The notes under the pieces are model-generated. The model did no database searches. It was not told where the DNA came from and saw nothing but the letters and a program-made list of their open reading frames with translations. A stretch of 64,000 bases of DNA from Arthrobacter echini. Lineage in GTDB: Bacteria; Actinomycetota; Actinomycetes; Actinomycetales; Micrococcaceae. Positions 1 through 9,140 of the stretch are shown piece by piece. Numbering within the stretch: position 1 is the stretch's first letter; each line of letters opens with the position of its first letter. Location of the stretch: the NCBI RefSeq assembly GCF_008107445.1, contig NZ_VSLD01000001.1, positions 682,001 through 746,000 on the forward strand. The letters are read 5' to 3'. The position numbers and the translations under genes are program-made.

Positions 1-1
1 G

Positions 2-610
2 CGATCCACCACCGGCAAGGTCCTCGCCTCGGTCGCGCTGCTCGGCGTCGCCGCGTCCGTCGCGGGCCTGGGCACCTACGGTTCGTTCACCTCCACCACC
101 TCCGCCAGCGAGACCGTGAGCGCCGGCAGGGTCGCCATCCAGCTCGGCACGCCGGGAACAGCCGCGAACCGCTTCAATCTCTCCGGAAGTTCCCTGATCC
201 CGGGCGACACGCTGCAGCGCGTGGCGACCATCTCGAATACGGGCAACCAGGCTTTCGGCAGCGTGACCCTGAGCACCACCCCGGTCGGCTCCCCGTCGAA
301 GCTCACCACCGATGCCGTGAACGGCCTCCAGCTCACCGTCGACTCCTGCAGCGTCCCCTGGACCGAGGGAGGCATCGCCCCCGCGTACACCTACACCTGC
401 GCCGGTACCGTCACCAGCGTCATGCCCAGCCGCGCGATCATCGGCTCCAACGCGGCCTTCTCGGGCCTGGTCTCGATGGCCCCGGGCAAGACCGACAACC
501 TCCGCTTCACGGCTACCCTCCCGGTCGCCGCCGACAACAGCTTCCAGGGCCTCACGAGCACCGTGAACTTCGCGTTCACCGCCACGCAGCGCGCCGCCAC
601 CAGCCGCTGA
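2..610 (+). CDS. TasA/camelysin-like exported protein, 5' truncated by window edge
   Basis: The reading frame is open from base 2 to the stop at 608-610, so the start codon lies outside the window. The first visible residues form the end of an n-region (GK), a hydrophobic stretch of about 20 residues and then GTYGSFTSTTSASETVSAG. This pattern is typical of TasA/CalY-type proteins cleaved by SipW-like signal peptidases. The remaining part of about 160 residues is Thr/Ser/Val-rich, beta-type, with two cysteines. It is a paralogue of the gene at 27112-27747, sharing a 117-bp stretch with no mismatch over the signal-peptide region. Such proteins form secreted fibres or a surface matrix in Bacillus; the role here is inferred. 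Confidence 0.75.
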   Translation, partial: RSTTGKVLASVALLGVAASVAGLGTYGSFTSTTSASETVSAGRVAIQLGTPGTAANRFNLSGSSLIPGDTLQRVATISNTGNQAFGSVTLSTTPVGSPSKLTTDAVNGLQLTVDSCSVPWTEGGIAPAYTYTCAGTVTSVMPSRAIIGSNAAFSGLVSMAPGKTDNLRFTATLPVAADNSFQGLTSTVNFAFTATQRAATSR

Positions 611-616
611 CGCGGA

Positions 617-1594
617 TCAGGGCCGCGGGATCGGCTCCACCGGGTTGGGCTGGTCGAAAGCCTCCCCGGCAACGGCGTCGGCGGCGCTCGTGCGGAGCTC
701 GTCCATCCGAACCCACACCACACCGACCACGATCAGCACTCCACCGAGCAGTTGGATCAGGCCCGGCAGCTCGCCGAGGACGAGCCATGCGGCGAGGACC
801 GCGAACATGACCTCGGTCAGCGCCACGAAGCTCGCCACCTTCGAACCCAGCCGCTTCGCCGCCAGGATGCCCGTCACATAGGCAGCCACCGTGGCGACGA
901 GCACCAGGACCGCCACCGGGACGAGCCAGCTGTAGGTGACTCCCGCCAGGGTCACATCGGCGAGGACAACACGGATGGGCATGAGGTTCGTTAGCCCGAG
1001 GAGCCCGATGGTCAGCGCAGCCACGACCATTCCCCCGCCGGCCATGACAAGTGGAGGAAGGGAGTCGTCGATCTGCGCGGACATCAGGAAGAAGACCATG
1101 AGGCAGACCGCCGCGGCGAGACCGAACAGGACCCCCACGGGATCCAGCCGGGCGTCGCCGGTCAGATCCAGGACGAGGAGCAGTCCGAAGATCGCCGTCG
1201 CGGAACCGAGGATGGTGGGGACCGTCGGCGGTTTCCGTGAGCGCACCCAGAGGAAGCCGACGATCAGCACGGGGGCGAGATACTCCAGCAGCAGGGAGAC
1301 GCCGACGGACATGCGCGCCACTGCGTTGAAGTAGAACAGCTGGCACAGGGCTATGGCCGTCATGCCGTAGATCGTGATGGTCAGCGAGTGCCGGCGCAGG
1401 ATCGACCAGCGGCCCCGCAGTGCAAGGAGGACCGGGACGAGGAGGACGACGGCGGCGCCCCCGATACGCACGCCGACGGCGGCGCCCGGGCTCCAGCCGA
1501 TCTCGAGCAGTGCTTTGGCGAACGGCCCGGAGACGCCGAAGGTCGCCGCCGAGACGAGTGCTATCCAGAGGCCGGCGGCAGGATGCTGCGTCAC
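617..1594 (-). CDS. EamA/DMT-family transporter
   Basis: 325-residue membrane protein with about ten hydrophobic segments arranged as two EamA repeats (roughly residues 9-140 and 150-290), the usual size for the drug/metabolite transporter superfamily. The predicted role is export or exchange of a small metabolite across the cytoplasmic membrane; the substrate cannot be read from the sequence. The start is a GTG preceded by AAGGGAA at good spacing. It is divergent from the CGNR regulator at 1700 and convergent with the truncated TasA-like gene (6-bp gap). A transporter beside a divergent CGNR protein suggests local regulation. Confidence 0.85.
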   Translation of the reverse strand: MTQHPAAGLWIALVSAATFGVSGPFAKALLEIGWSPGAAVGVRIGGAAVVLLVPVLLALRGRWSILRRHSLTITIYGMTAIALCQLFYFNAVARMSVGVSLLLEYLAPVLIVGFLWVRSRKPPTVPTILGSATAIFGLLLVLDLTGDARLDPVGVLFGLAAAVCLMVFFLMSAQIDDSLPPLVMAGGGMVVAALTIGLLGLTNLMPIRVVLADVTLAGVTYSWLVPVAVLVLVATVAAYVTGILAAKRLGSKVASFVALTEVMFAVLAAWLVLGELPGLIQLLGGVLIVVGVVWVRMDELRTSAADAVAGEAFDQPNPVEPIPRP

Positions 1595-1699
1595 GTCGGT
1601 TCCCTTCGGGTGGTGTCGAGATCGGCCGCACGGCTTTGATGTCAGCAGTGAAGCTCGTTATGGTCGTGACACTAAGGGTTGGCAATGTCAGGAGTCAAG

Positions 1700-2245
1700 A
1701 TGTCTTTCACCTATGACACCCAGGTTGCCCTCGCCACGGCAGCCGCGCTGGTCAATACTGCACGGGACGACGTGGACGTGCTCGGCACCATGGACGGGCT
1801 CGATGCGTTCCTCGAGGAGCAGCGGTTCACCGGTTCGCGGACCCGGGCGGAGTCCGAGCTGCAGGCCGTACGCGCCCTCCGGAGAGAACTGGAGGTGCTG
1901 TGGTTCGCGGCGGAGGACGACGTCGTAGAGCGGGTGAATGCGATCCTGCGGCGGACCAGTGCACTCCCGCAGCTGGTGCGCCATGACGAGTGGGACTGGC
2001 ATCTCCACGCCACCACCCCGGAGGCCCCGCTGGCCGACCGCATGGCCACGGAGGCGGCGATGGCCCTCGCGGACGTGGTCCGGGGCCATGAACTCGACCG
2101 CCTCGGTGCCTGCGCCGCACCGGATTGCGACGGCGTGGTGCTCGACCTCAGCCGGAACCGGTCCAAACGCTTCTGCGACACGGGGAACTGTGCGAATCGC
2201 ACCCATGTGAAGGCGTACCGGGCGCGGAGGGCGGGTACCGCCTGA
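1700..2245 (+). CDS. CGNR zinc-finger regulator (ABATE domain)
   Basis: 181 residues from an ATG with AGGAG five bases upstream; in-frame TTG 1679 and ATG 1685 are less likely. The N-terminus MSFTYDTQVAL matches the start of ABATE/CGNR proteins. The C-terminus holds a putative zinc site with Cys in CAAPDC and FCDTGNC, followed by ANRTHVKAYRAR, the CGNR motif with Ala in place of Gly. These are actinobacterial transcription regulators. The neighbouring divergent EamA gene is the natural candidate target. The stop codon lies inside the first copy of a tandem duplication (2237-2368). Confidence 0.8.
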   Translation: MSFTYDTQVALATAAALVNTARDDVDVLGTMDGLDAFLEEQRFTGSRTRAESELQAVRALRRELEVLWFAAEDDVVERVNAILRRTSALPQLVRHDEWDWHLHATTPEAPLADRMATEAAMALADVVRGHELDRLGACAAPDCDGVVLDLSRNRSKRFCDTGNCANRTHVKAYRARRAGTA

Positions 2246-2368
2246 TCAATCAGAGCCACGGCGGGCTTGCCTGTGCGCGGTCCGGGAACTTCGGCACCCT
2301 AGGGCTTGCACCGCCTGACCGCCCGAGCCACGGCGGGCTTACCTGTGCGCGGTCCGGGAACTTCGGCA
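2237..2368. repeat. Two-copy direct repeat downstream of the CGNR gene
   Basis: A 44-bp unit beginning gagccacggcgggctt occurs at 2253-2296 and 2325-2368 with one mismatch, a 72-bp period. Weaker similarity (ACCGCCTGA) extends upstream of both copies, so copy one includes the stop codon of the CGNR gene. The 2246-2512 interval otherwise holds no convincing gene; it separates the convergent CGNR and AAA ATPase genes. Confidence 0.75.
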
Positions 2369-2512
2369 TCCCTGGGCGTGTGGCTCGGCCCGACACACCG
2401 TCGTCAGAAGCCCACGCCGTCGAAGCCCCCGAAGTGGAACGCACGCGCCCGGATCGTTGCGGCGCTCGACTCACCCGACCGGCCTCCCGACCGATCAACA
2501 GGACGATGCAGC

Positions 2513-4099
2513 TCAGCGTCCGACGTCGTCCTCCTCCGCCGACGGGGCTGCGACGCCCTCGACGCCGTCGCCCGTGAAGCCGTCCTCAGAGTATCCGTGG
2601 TCGGCGAAGCCCGGCTGTGCCGGGCCGTCGAACGACACGGAGAGGGAGGAGCTGTAGGCGGACCCGTGCCCACCGCCGTAACCGACTCCCGGGCCCGGCC
2701 CGAAGGGCCCCCCGGCCTCCTCGGGTATCGGACCATTGCTGCCGAGCAGGCTCCTGGTCAGTGAGGCGCTGTCCGCCATGAGCTCGCCCACGGCTGCGAT
2801 CAGGTGAGCATCGGCCGTCGGAACACCCTCGAGCGCGGCTGCGAGTACAGCGCGCCGGACCAGCTCGCGCGCGAAGGACGCCGTCGTGCCGTCGGTGCGG
2901 CCTGCGGCGGTCCCGATCGCCTCGGCACCGAAGGGCAGCCCACCGGCGTAGAGGCGCAGCAGCGCGGCCCGCTCGTGCTCGGCCGGCAGCGGCACCTCGA
3001 CCGCCAGATCCACGCGTCCTGGCCGCTGGGCGAGCGCACGCTCGAGCATGTCCACGCGGTTGGTGGTGAGGACGAAGGTGACGTCGGCGTCGGCGTCGAG
3101 GCCGTCCATGGCATCGAGCACCTCGAACAGGAGGGGCTGTGGGCCAAGTCCGAAGCTGCGGTCCTCGGCAATCAGGTCGCAGTCCTCGAGGACCACGATG
3201 CAGGGTTGCAGCGCACGCGCCGTCCTGGCCGCCTCCCCCACATGGGCGAGCGTGCTGCCGGAGAGGAGGATCGCCGTCGTGCCCTCACTGGCGCTGAGCA
3301 GGAAGCGGACAGTATGGGTCTTGCCCGTTCCCGGCGGACCGTAGAGGAGGATGCCGCGTTTGAGGTGCTGGCCGGCCTTCAGGAGTGCCTCGCGATGGGC
3401 GCTGATGCCGAGCGCATGCTCCCTGACCCGGCCCAGCAGACCGTCGGGGAGGATGACGTCGTCGGCCGAGAGGGTGGGTCGCTCGTGGAAGGTGATACCC
3501 GCGTCACCGGAACCGAAGTTGTCAGTGGTGAACGAGAGCACCTGTCCCTTGAGGACGCTCTCGCTGCGCATGCGCTGCCGGAACTCGGCAAGGAAGGCTT
3601 TCGTCACCGCCGGGTCCGCACACAGGACCTCGAGCGAGGCCGACATGCGGCCGTAGCGAGGTTCGGCGCTGCGCTGCAGGAGTGCCACGGGAACACCGTC
3701 GAAATCGAAGAGCCGGAGTCCGAGGGCAACGGTCTGTCGCTGCTCGGCAGGACCGACCGGCAGGTTCACGTAGTCCGGCTGCGCCAGCGGGAAGTTCGGG
3801 TAGAGGGCAGACTGCTGGAGCATGTCGCTCAGCGACGAATGGTGCCGTTGATCGCCCCCGCCGATCCCGACCAGCCGGGCGTCGGGCCCCGCAACGGCCG
3901 TCAGCACGATGTCGGCATCGACGAAGCGGTGGGCGGCGACCTCCTCGACGACGACGGCGACACCGCCCGCCGGCGTCCCGAGGTGGGCGCTGAGCGTGTC
4001 GAGGAGCTCCGTACCCTGCGCCGACGTCGGGAGCGCGTCCTGGGCCAGGCGCACCAGCGTACCGAAATCCCTCATGAAACCAGCGACGTCATCGTCCAT
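2513..4099 (-). CDS. AAA-family ATPase
   Basis: 528 residues. Residues 1-210 are an N-terminal domain of unknown type. An AAA module follows with Walker A GPPGTGKT (about 254-261), Walker B IVVLEDCD (about 301-308), sensor-1 region TTNR and an arginine-finger-like QRPGR. The last 70 residues are Gly/Pro-rich and probably disordered. This points to an ATP-driven protein remodelling enzyme, but the substrate is unknown and no protease domain is present. The ATG at 4099 is chosen because TACCCT ends six bases before it (leaderless pattern). A longer reading up to 4183 has no better signal. Confidence 0.8.
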   Translation of the reverse strand: MDDDVAGFMRDFGTLVRLAQDALPTSAQGTELLDTLSAHLGTPAGGVAVVVEEVAAHRFVDADIVLTAVAGPDARLVGIGGGDQRHHSSLSDMLQQSALYPNFPLAQPDYVNLPVGPAEQRQTVALGLRLFDFDGVPVALLQRSAEPRYGRMSASLEVLCADPAVTKAFLAEFRQRMRSESVLKGQVLSFTTDNFGSGDAGITFHERPTLSADDVILPDGLLGRVREHALGISAHREALLKAGQHLKRGILLYGPPGTGKTHTVRFLLSASEGTTAILLSGSTLAHVGEAARTARALQPCIVVLEDCDLIAEDRSFGLGPQPLLFEVLDAMDGLDADADVTFVLTTNRVDMLERALAQRPGRVDLAVEVPLPAEHERAALLRLYAGGLPFGAEAIGTAAGRTDGTTASFARELVRRAVLAAALEGVPTADAHLIAAVGELMADSASLTRSLLGSNGPIPEEAGGPFGPGPGVGYGGGHGSAYSSSLSVSFDGPAQPGFADHGYSEDGFTGDGVEGVAAPSAEEDDVGR

Positions 4100-4105
4100 G
4101 AGGGG

Positions 4106-4111
4106 AGGGTA
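4106..4111 (-). promoter_or_regulatory. -10 element TACCCT, probable leaderless start of AAA ATPase gene
   Basis: TANNNT hexamer with a six-base spacer to the ATG at 4099 on the minus strand, so transcription would begin at or next to the start codon. Confidence 0.5.
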
Positions 4112-4234
4112 GCAGGACGTCTGGGCTCCAGGCGGTTCCGGCGTCGTCCCCGAGGGTGTCGGTACCGCAGCCGGGGACATCACCGCCGGCTGTCCCCCGA
4201 CCCACCCGACCGCCGAAAGGTGGCGGAGGCTGTC

Positions 4235-4618
4235 TCAGCCGTCCTGGTTCGGCAGCCGCTCTCCGTACCGGGGCGCGTCACCGGACTCCGGGTCGGCAGC
4301 CTGCGATGTTCCCTGCGGCTTGGCCTGTGCATCCGGCCGGGCGGAGGACCGGTTGACGCCGGAGCCCTGGCTGAGGTGCTCGGCGTTGGGGGTCTCCGCC
4401 ATCATCAGCATGGCGCAGATGACGAGTGAGACGATGAACGCGATCCCGGCCGCGGTGAGGCCGAGGTCCACGCGCAGTACCTGGGTGCCGCCGCCGGTGG
4501 CGAAGATCGCTGTCGCCACTCCCGCGACCACGGCTAGCGCCGCCGAGAACACCAGCGGAGCCTTGATGCCGTAGCGGAACCGTCCCTGTGTGGGCTTCCC
4601 CGGCTGACGCTTGGCCAC
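4235..4618 (-). CDS. Small two-helix membrane protein, unknown function
   Basis: 127 residues from a GTG with GGAAGGAG five bases upstream. After a basic N-terminus (MAKRQPGK) there are two hydrophobic segments at about residues 20-42 and 53-75, then a hydrophilic Gln/Ser/Pro-rich tail. No enzyme motif is visible. It lies between the DUF308-like protein gene (44 bp upstream on the same strand) and the AAA ATPase gene, and may be co-transcribed with the former. I do not recognise a named family with certainty. Confidence 0.65.
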   Translation of the reverse strand: MAKRQPGKPTQGRFRYGIKAPLVFSAALAVVAGVATAIFATGGGTQVLRVDLGLTAAGIAFIVSLVICAMLMMAETPNAEHLSQGSGVNRSSARPDAQAKPQGTSQAADPESGDAPRYGERLPNQDG

Positions 4619-4662
4619 GGGCACTCCTTCCGGTGATGAATTTTCTACGAGTCGTAGAGCTT

Positions 4663-5268
4663 CTAGTTTACGGGGTCCGGTCCGTCCTGGGTTCCCTGGA
4701 GTGATGATGCGCTCAAGGCTGAATCGTGCCGATAGCTGAGGGCGGCGATCCCGAGCACGACGGCGGTCAGGAGCGCCCCCCCGCCACTGACGCCCAGCAG
4801 CGCCTGCGGACCCAGCTGCTCCACGAATGGCAGAATGGCGCCGGTGACGAGGCCGATGACCCCTACGAGGACCAGATCCCGTGCCGCGGGCCGGCTCCGC
4901 TCGGCGAGACCCCGGACCAGCTCGACGACGCCGGCCACCGCCAGGGCCGCGGACCCCGCGAAGGCGAACGTGCGGGCATCCACGACGACGAGGCACGCGA
5001 GCCCCGCCCCGAGGAGCAGCCCGCCGCCGACGATGACGAGCGGCGTGATGCGCGTGTTCCGGCCCAGTGTCCGATGCGTCCACAGATAACCGGCGCCCCA
5101 CAGCAGGAGATACGACCCCCCCGCGATGGCCAGCACCGAGGTGGTGGGCTCACGCCAGAAGATCGTGACCAGGCCGAAGATCGCGCTCACCACGGCTCGT
5201 GCCATGAAGGGTCTCCAGACCAGGAACCCGGCCGGATCGGCGCCCGGCGCGCGTGCTGCAGTAACCAT
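4663..5268 (-). CDS. Multi-pass membrane protein, HdeD/DUF308-like
   Basis: 201 residues with six hydrophobic segments and short polar loops, the architecture of HdeD/DUF308 proteins. Residues just before the first helix read FLVWRPFMARA. In enterobacteria HdeD is linked to acid stress, but in actinobacteria the role is unknown. ATG 5268 is preferred because GAGAAAG lies just upstream; an in-frame GTG at 5283 is an alternative. It is followed on the same strand by the two-helix protein at 4235-4618. Confidence 0.65.
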   Translation of the reverse strand: MVTAARAPGADPAGFLVWRPFMARAVVSAIFGLVTIFWREPTTSVLAIAGGSYLLLWGAGYLWTHRTLGRNTRITPLVIVGGGLLLGAGLACLVVVDARTFAFAGSAALAVAGVVELVRGLAERSRPAARDLVLVGVIGLVTGAILPFVEQLGPQALLGVSGGGALLTAVVLGIAALSYRHDSALSASSLQGTQDGPDPVN

Positions 5269-5364
5269 CGGTGTCTTTCTCACGTGGTGCGGTGATCTCG
5301 CCTTCTCGGCATGACCAGTTTAGGGGCGGCTCTGCTCCGGCCTCCTACCCGGGCGGTGGCCGCC

Positions 5365-6729
5365 TCACGACGCGCCGTGCACCACTGTCCCCCGCGTGGC
5401 GCCGGTGACCATCCAGCGATCGTCCCTGATGTGCCAGCCCAGCGTGATGGATCGGGCCAGCATGTACCCGACGCCGAACGCCACCCACAGCCACACGATG
5501 CCCTCGCTCCCCGACAGGCCCGCACGGTCCACGAGGACCAGCAGCGGCACGTAGAGGACCAGGTTCACGACGCCGGCGAGCGCCAGGTACCGCGCGTCAC
5601 CCGCGCCGATCAGCACGCCGTCGAGCACGAAGACGAAGCCGCACACCGGCTGCGCTGCCGCGAGGACCCAGAGCCCGGCGGCGAATGCCGCCTGTACGGA
5701 CTGATCGGTGGTGAAGATCCACCCGAGGAACGGGGCGGCCACGGCGAGCAGGGCGCCGGTGATGACCCCGAACCCAACACCCCAGGTGATCATGCGTCGC
5801 GTGAGCGCGCCCGCCAGGACCCGGTTCCCGGAGCCCAGCTCCTTGCCGATCAGCGCCTGGGCCGCGATGGCGAGGGCATCGAGCGCGAAGGCGAGGAAGG
5901 TGAAGACCGTCATCACCAGCTGGTGCGACGCAAGGCCGAGGGCCCCCTGCCCGGTGGCCACGAAGACCGTGGCCACCACCGCGACGCGCAGTGACAGAGT
6001 CCGCAGCATGAGCCAGGAGCCCACGTGGGCGGTGCTCCGGATCCCGTGTACGGACGGCCTGAGCGAGACGCCGTCCCGCCGCGAGGAACGCACGATCATG
6101 AGGAGATACACCCCGGCCATGCCCCACTGCGCGATGCTGGTCCCCAGGGCGGACCCCGCCACGGACATCCCCGCCTCGTATACCAGCACATAGTTGAGGG
6201 CGATGTTGACGCCGAACCCGGCACCCGCCACCACGAGCGGGGTCCGGGTGTCCTGCAGTCCACGGAGCATGCCGGTGGCGGCGAGGACCACCAGCATGGC
6301 GGTCAGGCCGGGCATGGACCAGCGCAGATAGTCCACCGCGAAGGCACCTACGGCACCCTCGGCTCCCAGGAGTGACACGAGGGCGGGAGCTGTGAGCCAC
6401 CCGGCGCCGGAGAGCAGGAGACCGAGCACGACGGCGAGGCCCACGCCGTCCCGCCCTGCAGCGAGCGCTTCCGGCCGACGCCCGGCACCGAGCAGGCGCG
6501 CGACGGCGGGCGTGGTGGAGTAGGCGAGGAAGACCATGAGCCCGACGGCGGTCTGGAGCACCGTGGAGGCCAGTCCCACGCCCGCGAGTTCGGCGACGCC
6601 CAGGTGCCCGACGATGGCCGAGTCCGCGAGCAGGAACAGTGGCTCGGCGATGAGTGCGCCGAGGGCAGGGACGGCGAGCCGCAGGATACTGCGGCTGAGC
6701 AGGCGGTTGTCGGGCAGTCTCTCGTGCAC
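5365..6729 (-). CDS. MATE-family efflux transporter (DinF-like)
   Basis: 454 residues with about twelve hydrophobic segments. The N-terminal signature LAVPALGALIAEPLF followed by LADSAIVGHLG is characteristic of the DinF branch of MATE cation-coupled multidrug exporters. Length matches the family. The GTG start at 6729 is six bases from TAGGCT, a leaderless arrangement, and no Shine-Dalgarno sequence is seen. It is divergent from the small membrane protein gene at 6807. Confidence 0.9.
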   Translation of the reverse strand: MHERLPDNRLLSRSILRLAVPALGALIAEPLFLLADSAIVGHLGVAELAGVGLASTVLQTAVGLMVFLAYSTTPAVARLLGAGRRPEALAAGRDGVGLAVVLGLLLSGAGWLTAPALVSLLGAEGAVGAFAVDYLRWSMPGLTAMLVVLAATGMLRGLQDTRTPLVVAGAGFGVNIALNYVLVYEAGMSVAGSALGTSIAQWGMAGVYLLMIVRSSRRDGVSLRPSVHGIRSTAHVGSWLMLRTLSLRVAVVATVFVATGQGALGLASHQLVMTVFTFLAFALDALAIAAQALIGKELGSGNRVLAGALTRRMITWGVGFGVITGALLAVAAPFLGWIFTTDQSVQAAFAAGLWVLAAAQPVCGFVFVLDGVLIGAGDARYLALAGVVNLVLYVPLLVLVDRAGLSGSEGIVWLWVAFGVGYMLARSITLGWHIRDDRWMVTGATRGTVVHGAS

Positions 6730-6735
6730 CCGACC

Positions 6736-6741
6736 AGCCTA
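6736..6741 (-). promoter_or_regulatory. -10 element TAGGCT of the MATE gene
   Basis: Hexamer fits TANNNT and ends six bases before the GTG start at 6729, predicting a leaderless transcript. Confidence 0.45.
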
Positions 6742-6806
6742 GGGTGTCGGTGACGAGGCCTAAACTGGAACAGACCATCCATTCCGCACGGGGAACCAGG
6801 GGAACC

Positions 6807-7157
6807 ATGAAACTCGGGCTCAAGCAGTACCTGGCCGGTCTGATCCTCTTCTTCGTCAGCACGCTCTTCCTGCCCGGGGCCGTCTCCGACTACGCACGCG
6901 CCGAATCGACCGGCACCCCCGTGCCCCCCACGGCCCTGCCGTACCTGCTCATCGGACTCGCCCTCATCCTCGCCGCCGCCGCGTGCCTCGGCTGGGGGTA
7001 CTGGCTCACGCGTCGCAACCGGGATCCGCGGCGCCCGCATCGCGAGGACGACCCGGACGAACCCCTGCTCCGACCGGGATACGGTCCGCCGCCGGGGCAG
7101 GAGACATGGCGCGAGCATCCGCTGCGGCGTCCCGAGCAGGGCGACCAGCGCCCCTGA
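6807..7157 (+). CDS. Small two-helix membrane protein, unknown function
   Basis: 116 residues. The ATG at 6807 has AGGGGAA a few bases upstream and gives a sensible N-terminus (MKLGLKQYLAGL); an in-frame ATG at 6744 would add a hydrophilic stretch unlikely to be translated. Two hydrophobic segments at about residues 8-26 and 47-68 flank a short loop, followed by a charged Arg/Asp/Pro-rich cytoplasmic tail. No family assigned. It stands alone between divergent MATE and convergent GAF-ANTAR genes. Confidence 0.6.
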   Translation: MKLGLKQYLAGLILFFVSTLFLPGAVSDYARAESTGTPVPPTALPYLLIGLALILAAAACLGWGYWLTRRNRDPRRPHREDDPDEPLLRPGYGPPPGQETWREHPLRRPEQGDQRP

Positions 7158-7259
7158 GACCCCGGGCCAGGGCAGCGCACCCTGGGTCGACGACACCTGG
7201 CCTGGATGCCGTACCCTTGCGACGCCGTCCCCTGGGCGAGCACGGGCCGCCCGGCACCG

Positions 7260-7997
7260 CTAGTCGAAGTGCGTCCTCCCGGGGCCCTGGCCGAGCGACT
7301 GCAGGACCGATGCCGCGACGTCACGCACCTTCAGATTCCTCGCGCTCGAGGCAGCCTTGAGGATGGACATCGCCTCGTCCTGCGAACAGCGGTTCTGCCC
7401 CATGATCACACCGACAGCGAGGTCGATCGTGGTTCGGCTCTCCATCGCCGCCCGCATGTCCGCACTGGACTCGGTCAATCTCGCGATACGCACCGCGAGC
7501 CGGAGGGACACCGAGACCTCCTCGGCGAATCGCTGTGCCGCTGCGATGTCGCTCTCGCAGAATGCCTCGGCGAAGGGCGAATAGAAGTTGAGCGCCGCCA
7601 TCGCCTCGCCCTCGAGCGGGATGGGGACGCCGAGGGCGGAGATGATGCCGTGACCGGCGATCGCCCGGCTGTACTCGGGGAACCGCTCCTCGACAGTGAA
7701 GTCGGGGACGTACTGCGCAGAGCCCTCACGCGCGGCGCGAAGGCACGGCCCGTCGTCGAACGCGTACTGGACCTCGTCCATCTTCTGGGCCAGAGCGCCG
7801 TTACTGGCCACCGTCGTCTTGACGCGGTCCCGCAGGAGCGTCACTCCGCAGAGGACCTCGTCGGAGCCGGTGGACATTCGGTGACCGGCCGCGATGACCA
7901 GCTTCGTCAGGAACTGCTCGACGTCCTCGCTGTCGAGCACCATGTCCTGGATCGCACCCGCGTCGACCGGACCCACTGTGTTTTCTTGATCAGACAA
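7260..7997 (-). CDS. GAF-ANTAR domain transcription antiterminator
   Basis: 245 residues. Residues 20-165 form a GAF sensor domain (FDDGPCLRA, GIISALGVPIPLEGE). Residues 180-238 form an ANTAR RNA-binding domain (RTTIDLAVGVIMGQNRCSQDEAM, given here only as the IDLAVGVIM core). ANTAR proteins bind paired hairpins in nascent RNA and prevent termination, with GAF sensing an unknown signal. The apparent start is TTG at 7997 with AAAGG about ten bases upstream; it may be a few codons off. Target RNAs are not identified here. Confidence 0.88.
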   Translation of the reverse strand: MSDQENTVGPVDAGAIQDMVLDSEDVEQFLTKLVIAAGHRMSTGSDEVLCGVTLLRDRVKTTVASNGALAQKMDEVQYAFDDGPCLRAAREGSAQYVPDFTVEERFPEYSRAIAGHGIISALGVPIPLEGEAMAALNFYSPFAEAFCESDIAAAQRFAEEVSVSLRLAVRIARLTESSADMRAAMESRTTIDLAVGVIMGQNRCSQDEAMSILKAASSARNLKVRDVAASVLQSLGQGPGRTHFD

Positions 7998-8154
7998 TCC
8001 GTGAACCTTTGCATCACTTCCCGTGCGGCCGGCACGCGCCGGCGTCGGGAAAGGATTGCCGCTTGCTGCTAAACGACGAGATGAACATTACCCAATCCCG
8101 GGGTGCGCTGACGTCGTCCCCGGGAGCGGGCGACCAGGGCAGGGAGCTCCTTCC

Positions 8155-8955
8155 TCAGGGGGACTCCTTCGCGGGGTCGGTCGTGCCGGACGCGGAGGCG
8201 CCGAGCAGCCCGAGGTCCTCGTGACGCCCGCGGTAGACCGCGGTACGCAACTCGATCGCGTAGGCCTCGAGTGCCGGCATCCCGACCGAGGCGGCGACGG
8301 CGATCTCCGCCTCGATGTCGTAGGGCACCCGCACGAACTGGATCCCGAAGGCAGCCCCACGATCATCCCGCGGGTCGCCCTCGAGGATCACGTAGCTCGC
8401 CTGCGGTTCGTCGAGGGGATTCCCCACACTGCCCACGTTCACGAGGGTGCGGCTGCGCACCGTCGAGACGAAGGCATCGTGGATGTCTCCGTAGCACACC
8501 ACGTCCGGCGCCGGTCCGGCGCCGGTCAGCCCGGTCGGCGCGAACATGCCCTCGAAGTCCTCGTCGGTGTGCCGGGCGTGCACGCGGTGGTACACGCTCC
8601 TGGCCGAGGCGTGGAACAGGCGCACGCGCCTGCCGCCCAGGCGGAGATCATGACAGAGCGGGAGGGTCCCCAGCCACCGGCGGTCCTCCGGGGTCAGCTC
8701 GTCGTGCCACCACCATCCGGCCTCGTCCCTCCACTCGGGGGTGTCCGTGGGGAGGAAGTCGTCCCAGTTGCCGCGGACGGTGACGGCGCAGTGGAGGCGG
8801 CTGAGCCGCACGCACTCCGATCCGCGGGGCCCCTTTCCCGCGACGTCGCCGAGATTGTAGACGGTGGTGATCCCGCGTCGACGAAGATCGGCCAGCACGG
8901 CCTCGAATGCCGTGACATTCCCGTGGAGATCCGAGATCACCGCGCAGCGTTCCAT
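8155..8955 (-). CDS. Calcineurin-like metallophosphoesterase
   Basis: 266 residues with the metal-binding motifs of YfcE/ApaH-type phosphoesterases: DLHGN near residue 9, GDVAGKGP, RGNWD (GNxD block), the His in LFHAS, and YGDIHD near the C-terminal third. The substrate is unknown (phosphodiester or nucleotide). The last 30 residues are a low-complexity tail. The start ATG 8955 lies six bases from TACTGT, so the mRNA is probably leaderless; a GTG two codons upstream is possible. Confidence 0.85.
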   Translation of the reverse strand: MERCAVISDLHGNVTAFEAVLADLRRRGITTVYNLGDVAGKGPRGSECVRLSRLHCAVTVRGNWDDFLPTDTPEWRDEAGWWWHDELTPEDRRWLGTLPLCHDLRLGGRRVRLFHASARSVYHRVHARHTDEDFEGMFAPTGLTGAGPAPDVVCYGDIHDAFVSTVRSRTLVNVGSVGNPLDEPQASYVILEGDPRDDRGAAFGIQFVRVPYDIEAEIAVAASVGMPALEAYAIELRTAVYRGRHEDLGLLGASASGTTDPAKESP

Positions 8956-8961
8956 GCGCAC

Positions 8962-8967
8962 ACAGTA
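8962..8967 (-). promoter_or_regulatory. -10 element TACTGT of the metallophosphoesterase gene
   Basis: TANNNT hexamer six bases upstream of ATG 8955, leaderless pattern. Confidence 0.45.
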
Positions 8968-9140
8968 CAGCGGCACCAGCACGCAGGGTCGCCGGCGTGG
9001 AATCCCGCACCGCCCTCGAGGGATCACAACGCGGAAACCCGATCGTTATGAAGCGACCGAGAATATACCGCGGAAGTATGACGCGGAATCGGGTTCCCAC
9101 GAGCTAGCATTCTCTAATCCGACCTCGAGGAAGAGGAAAC

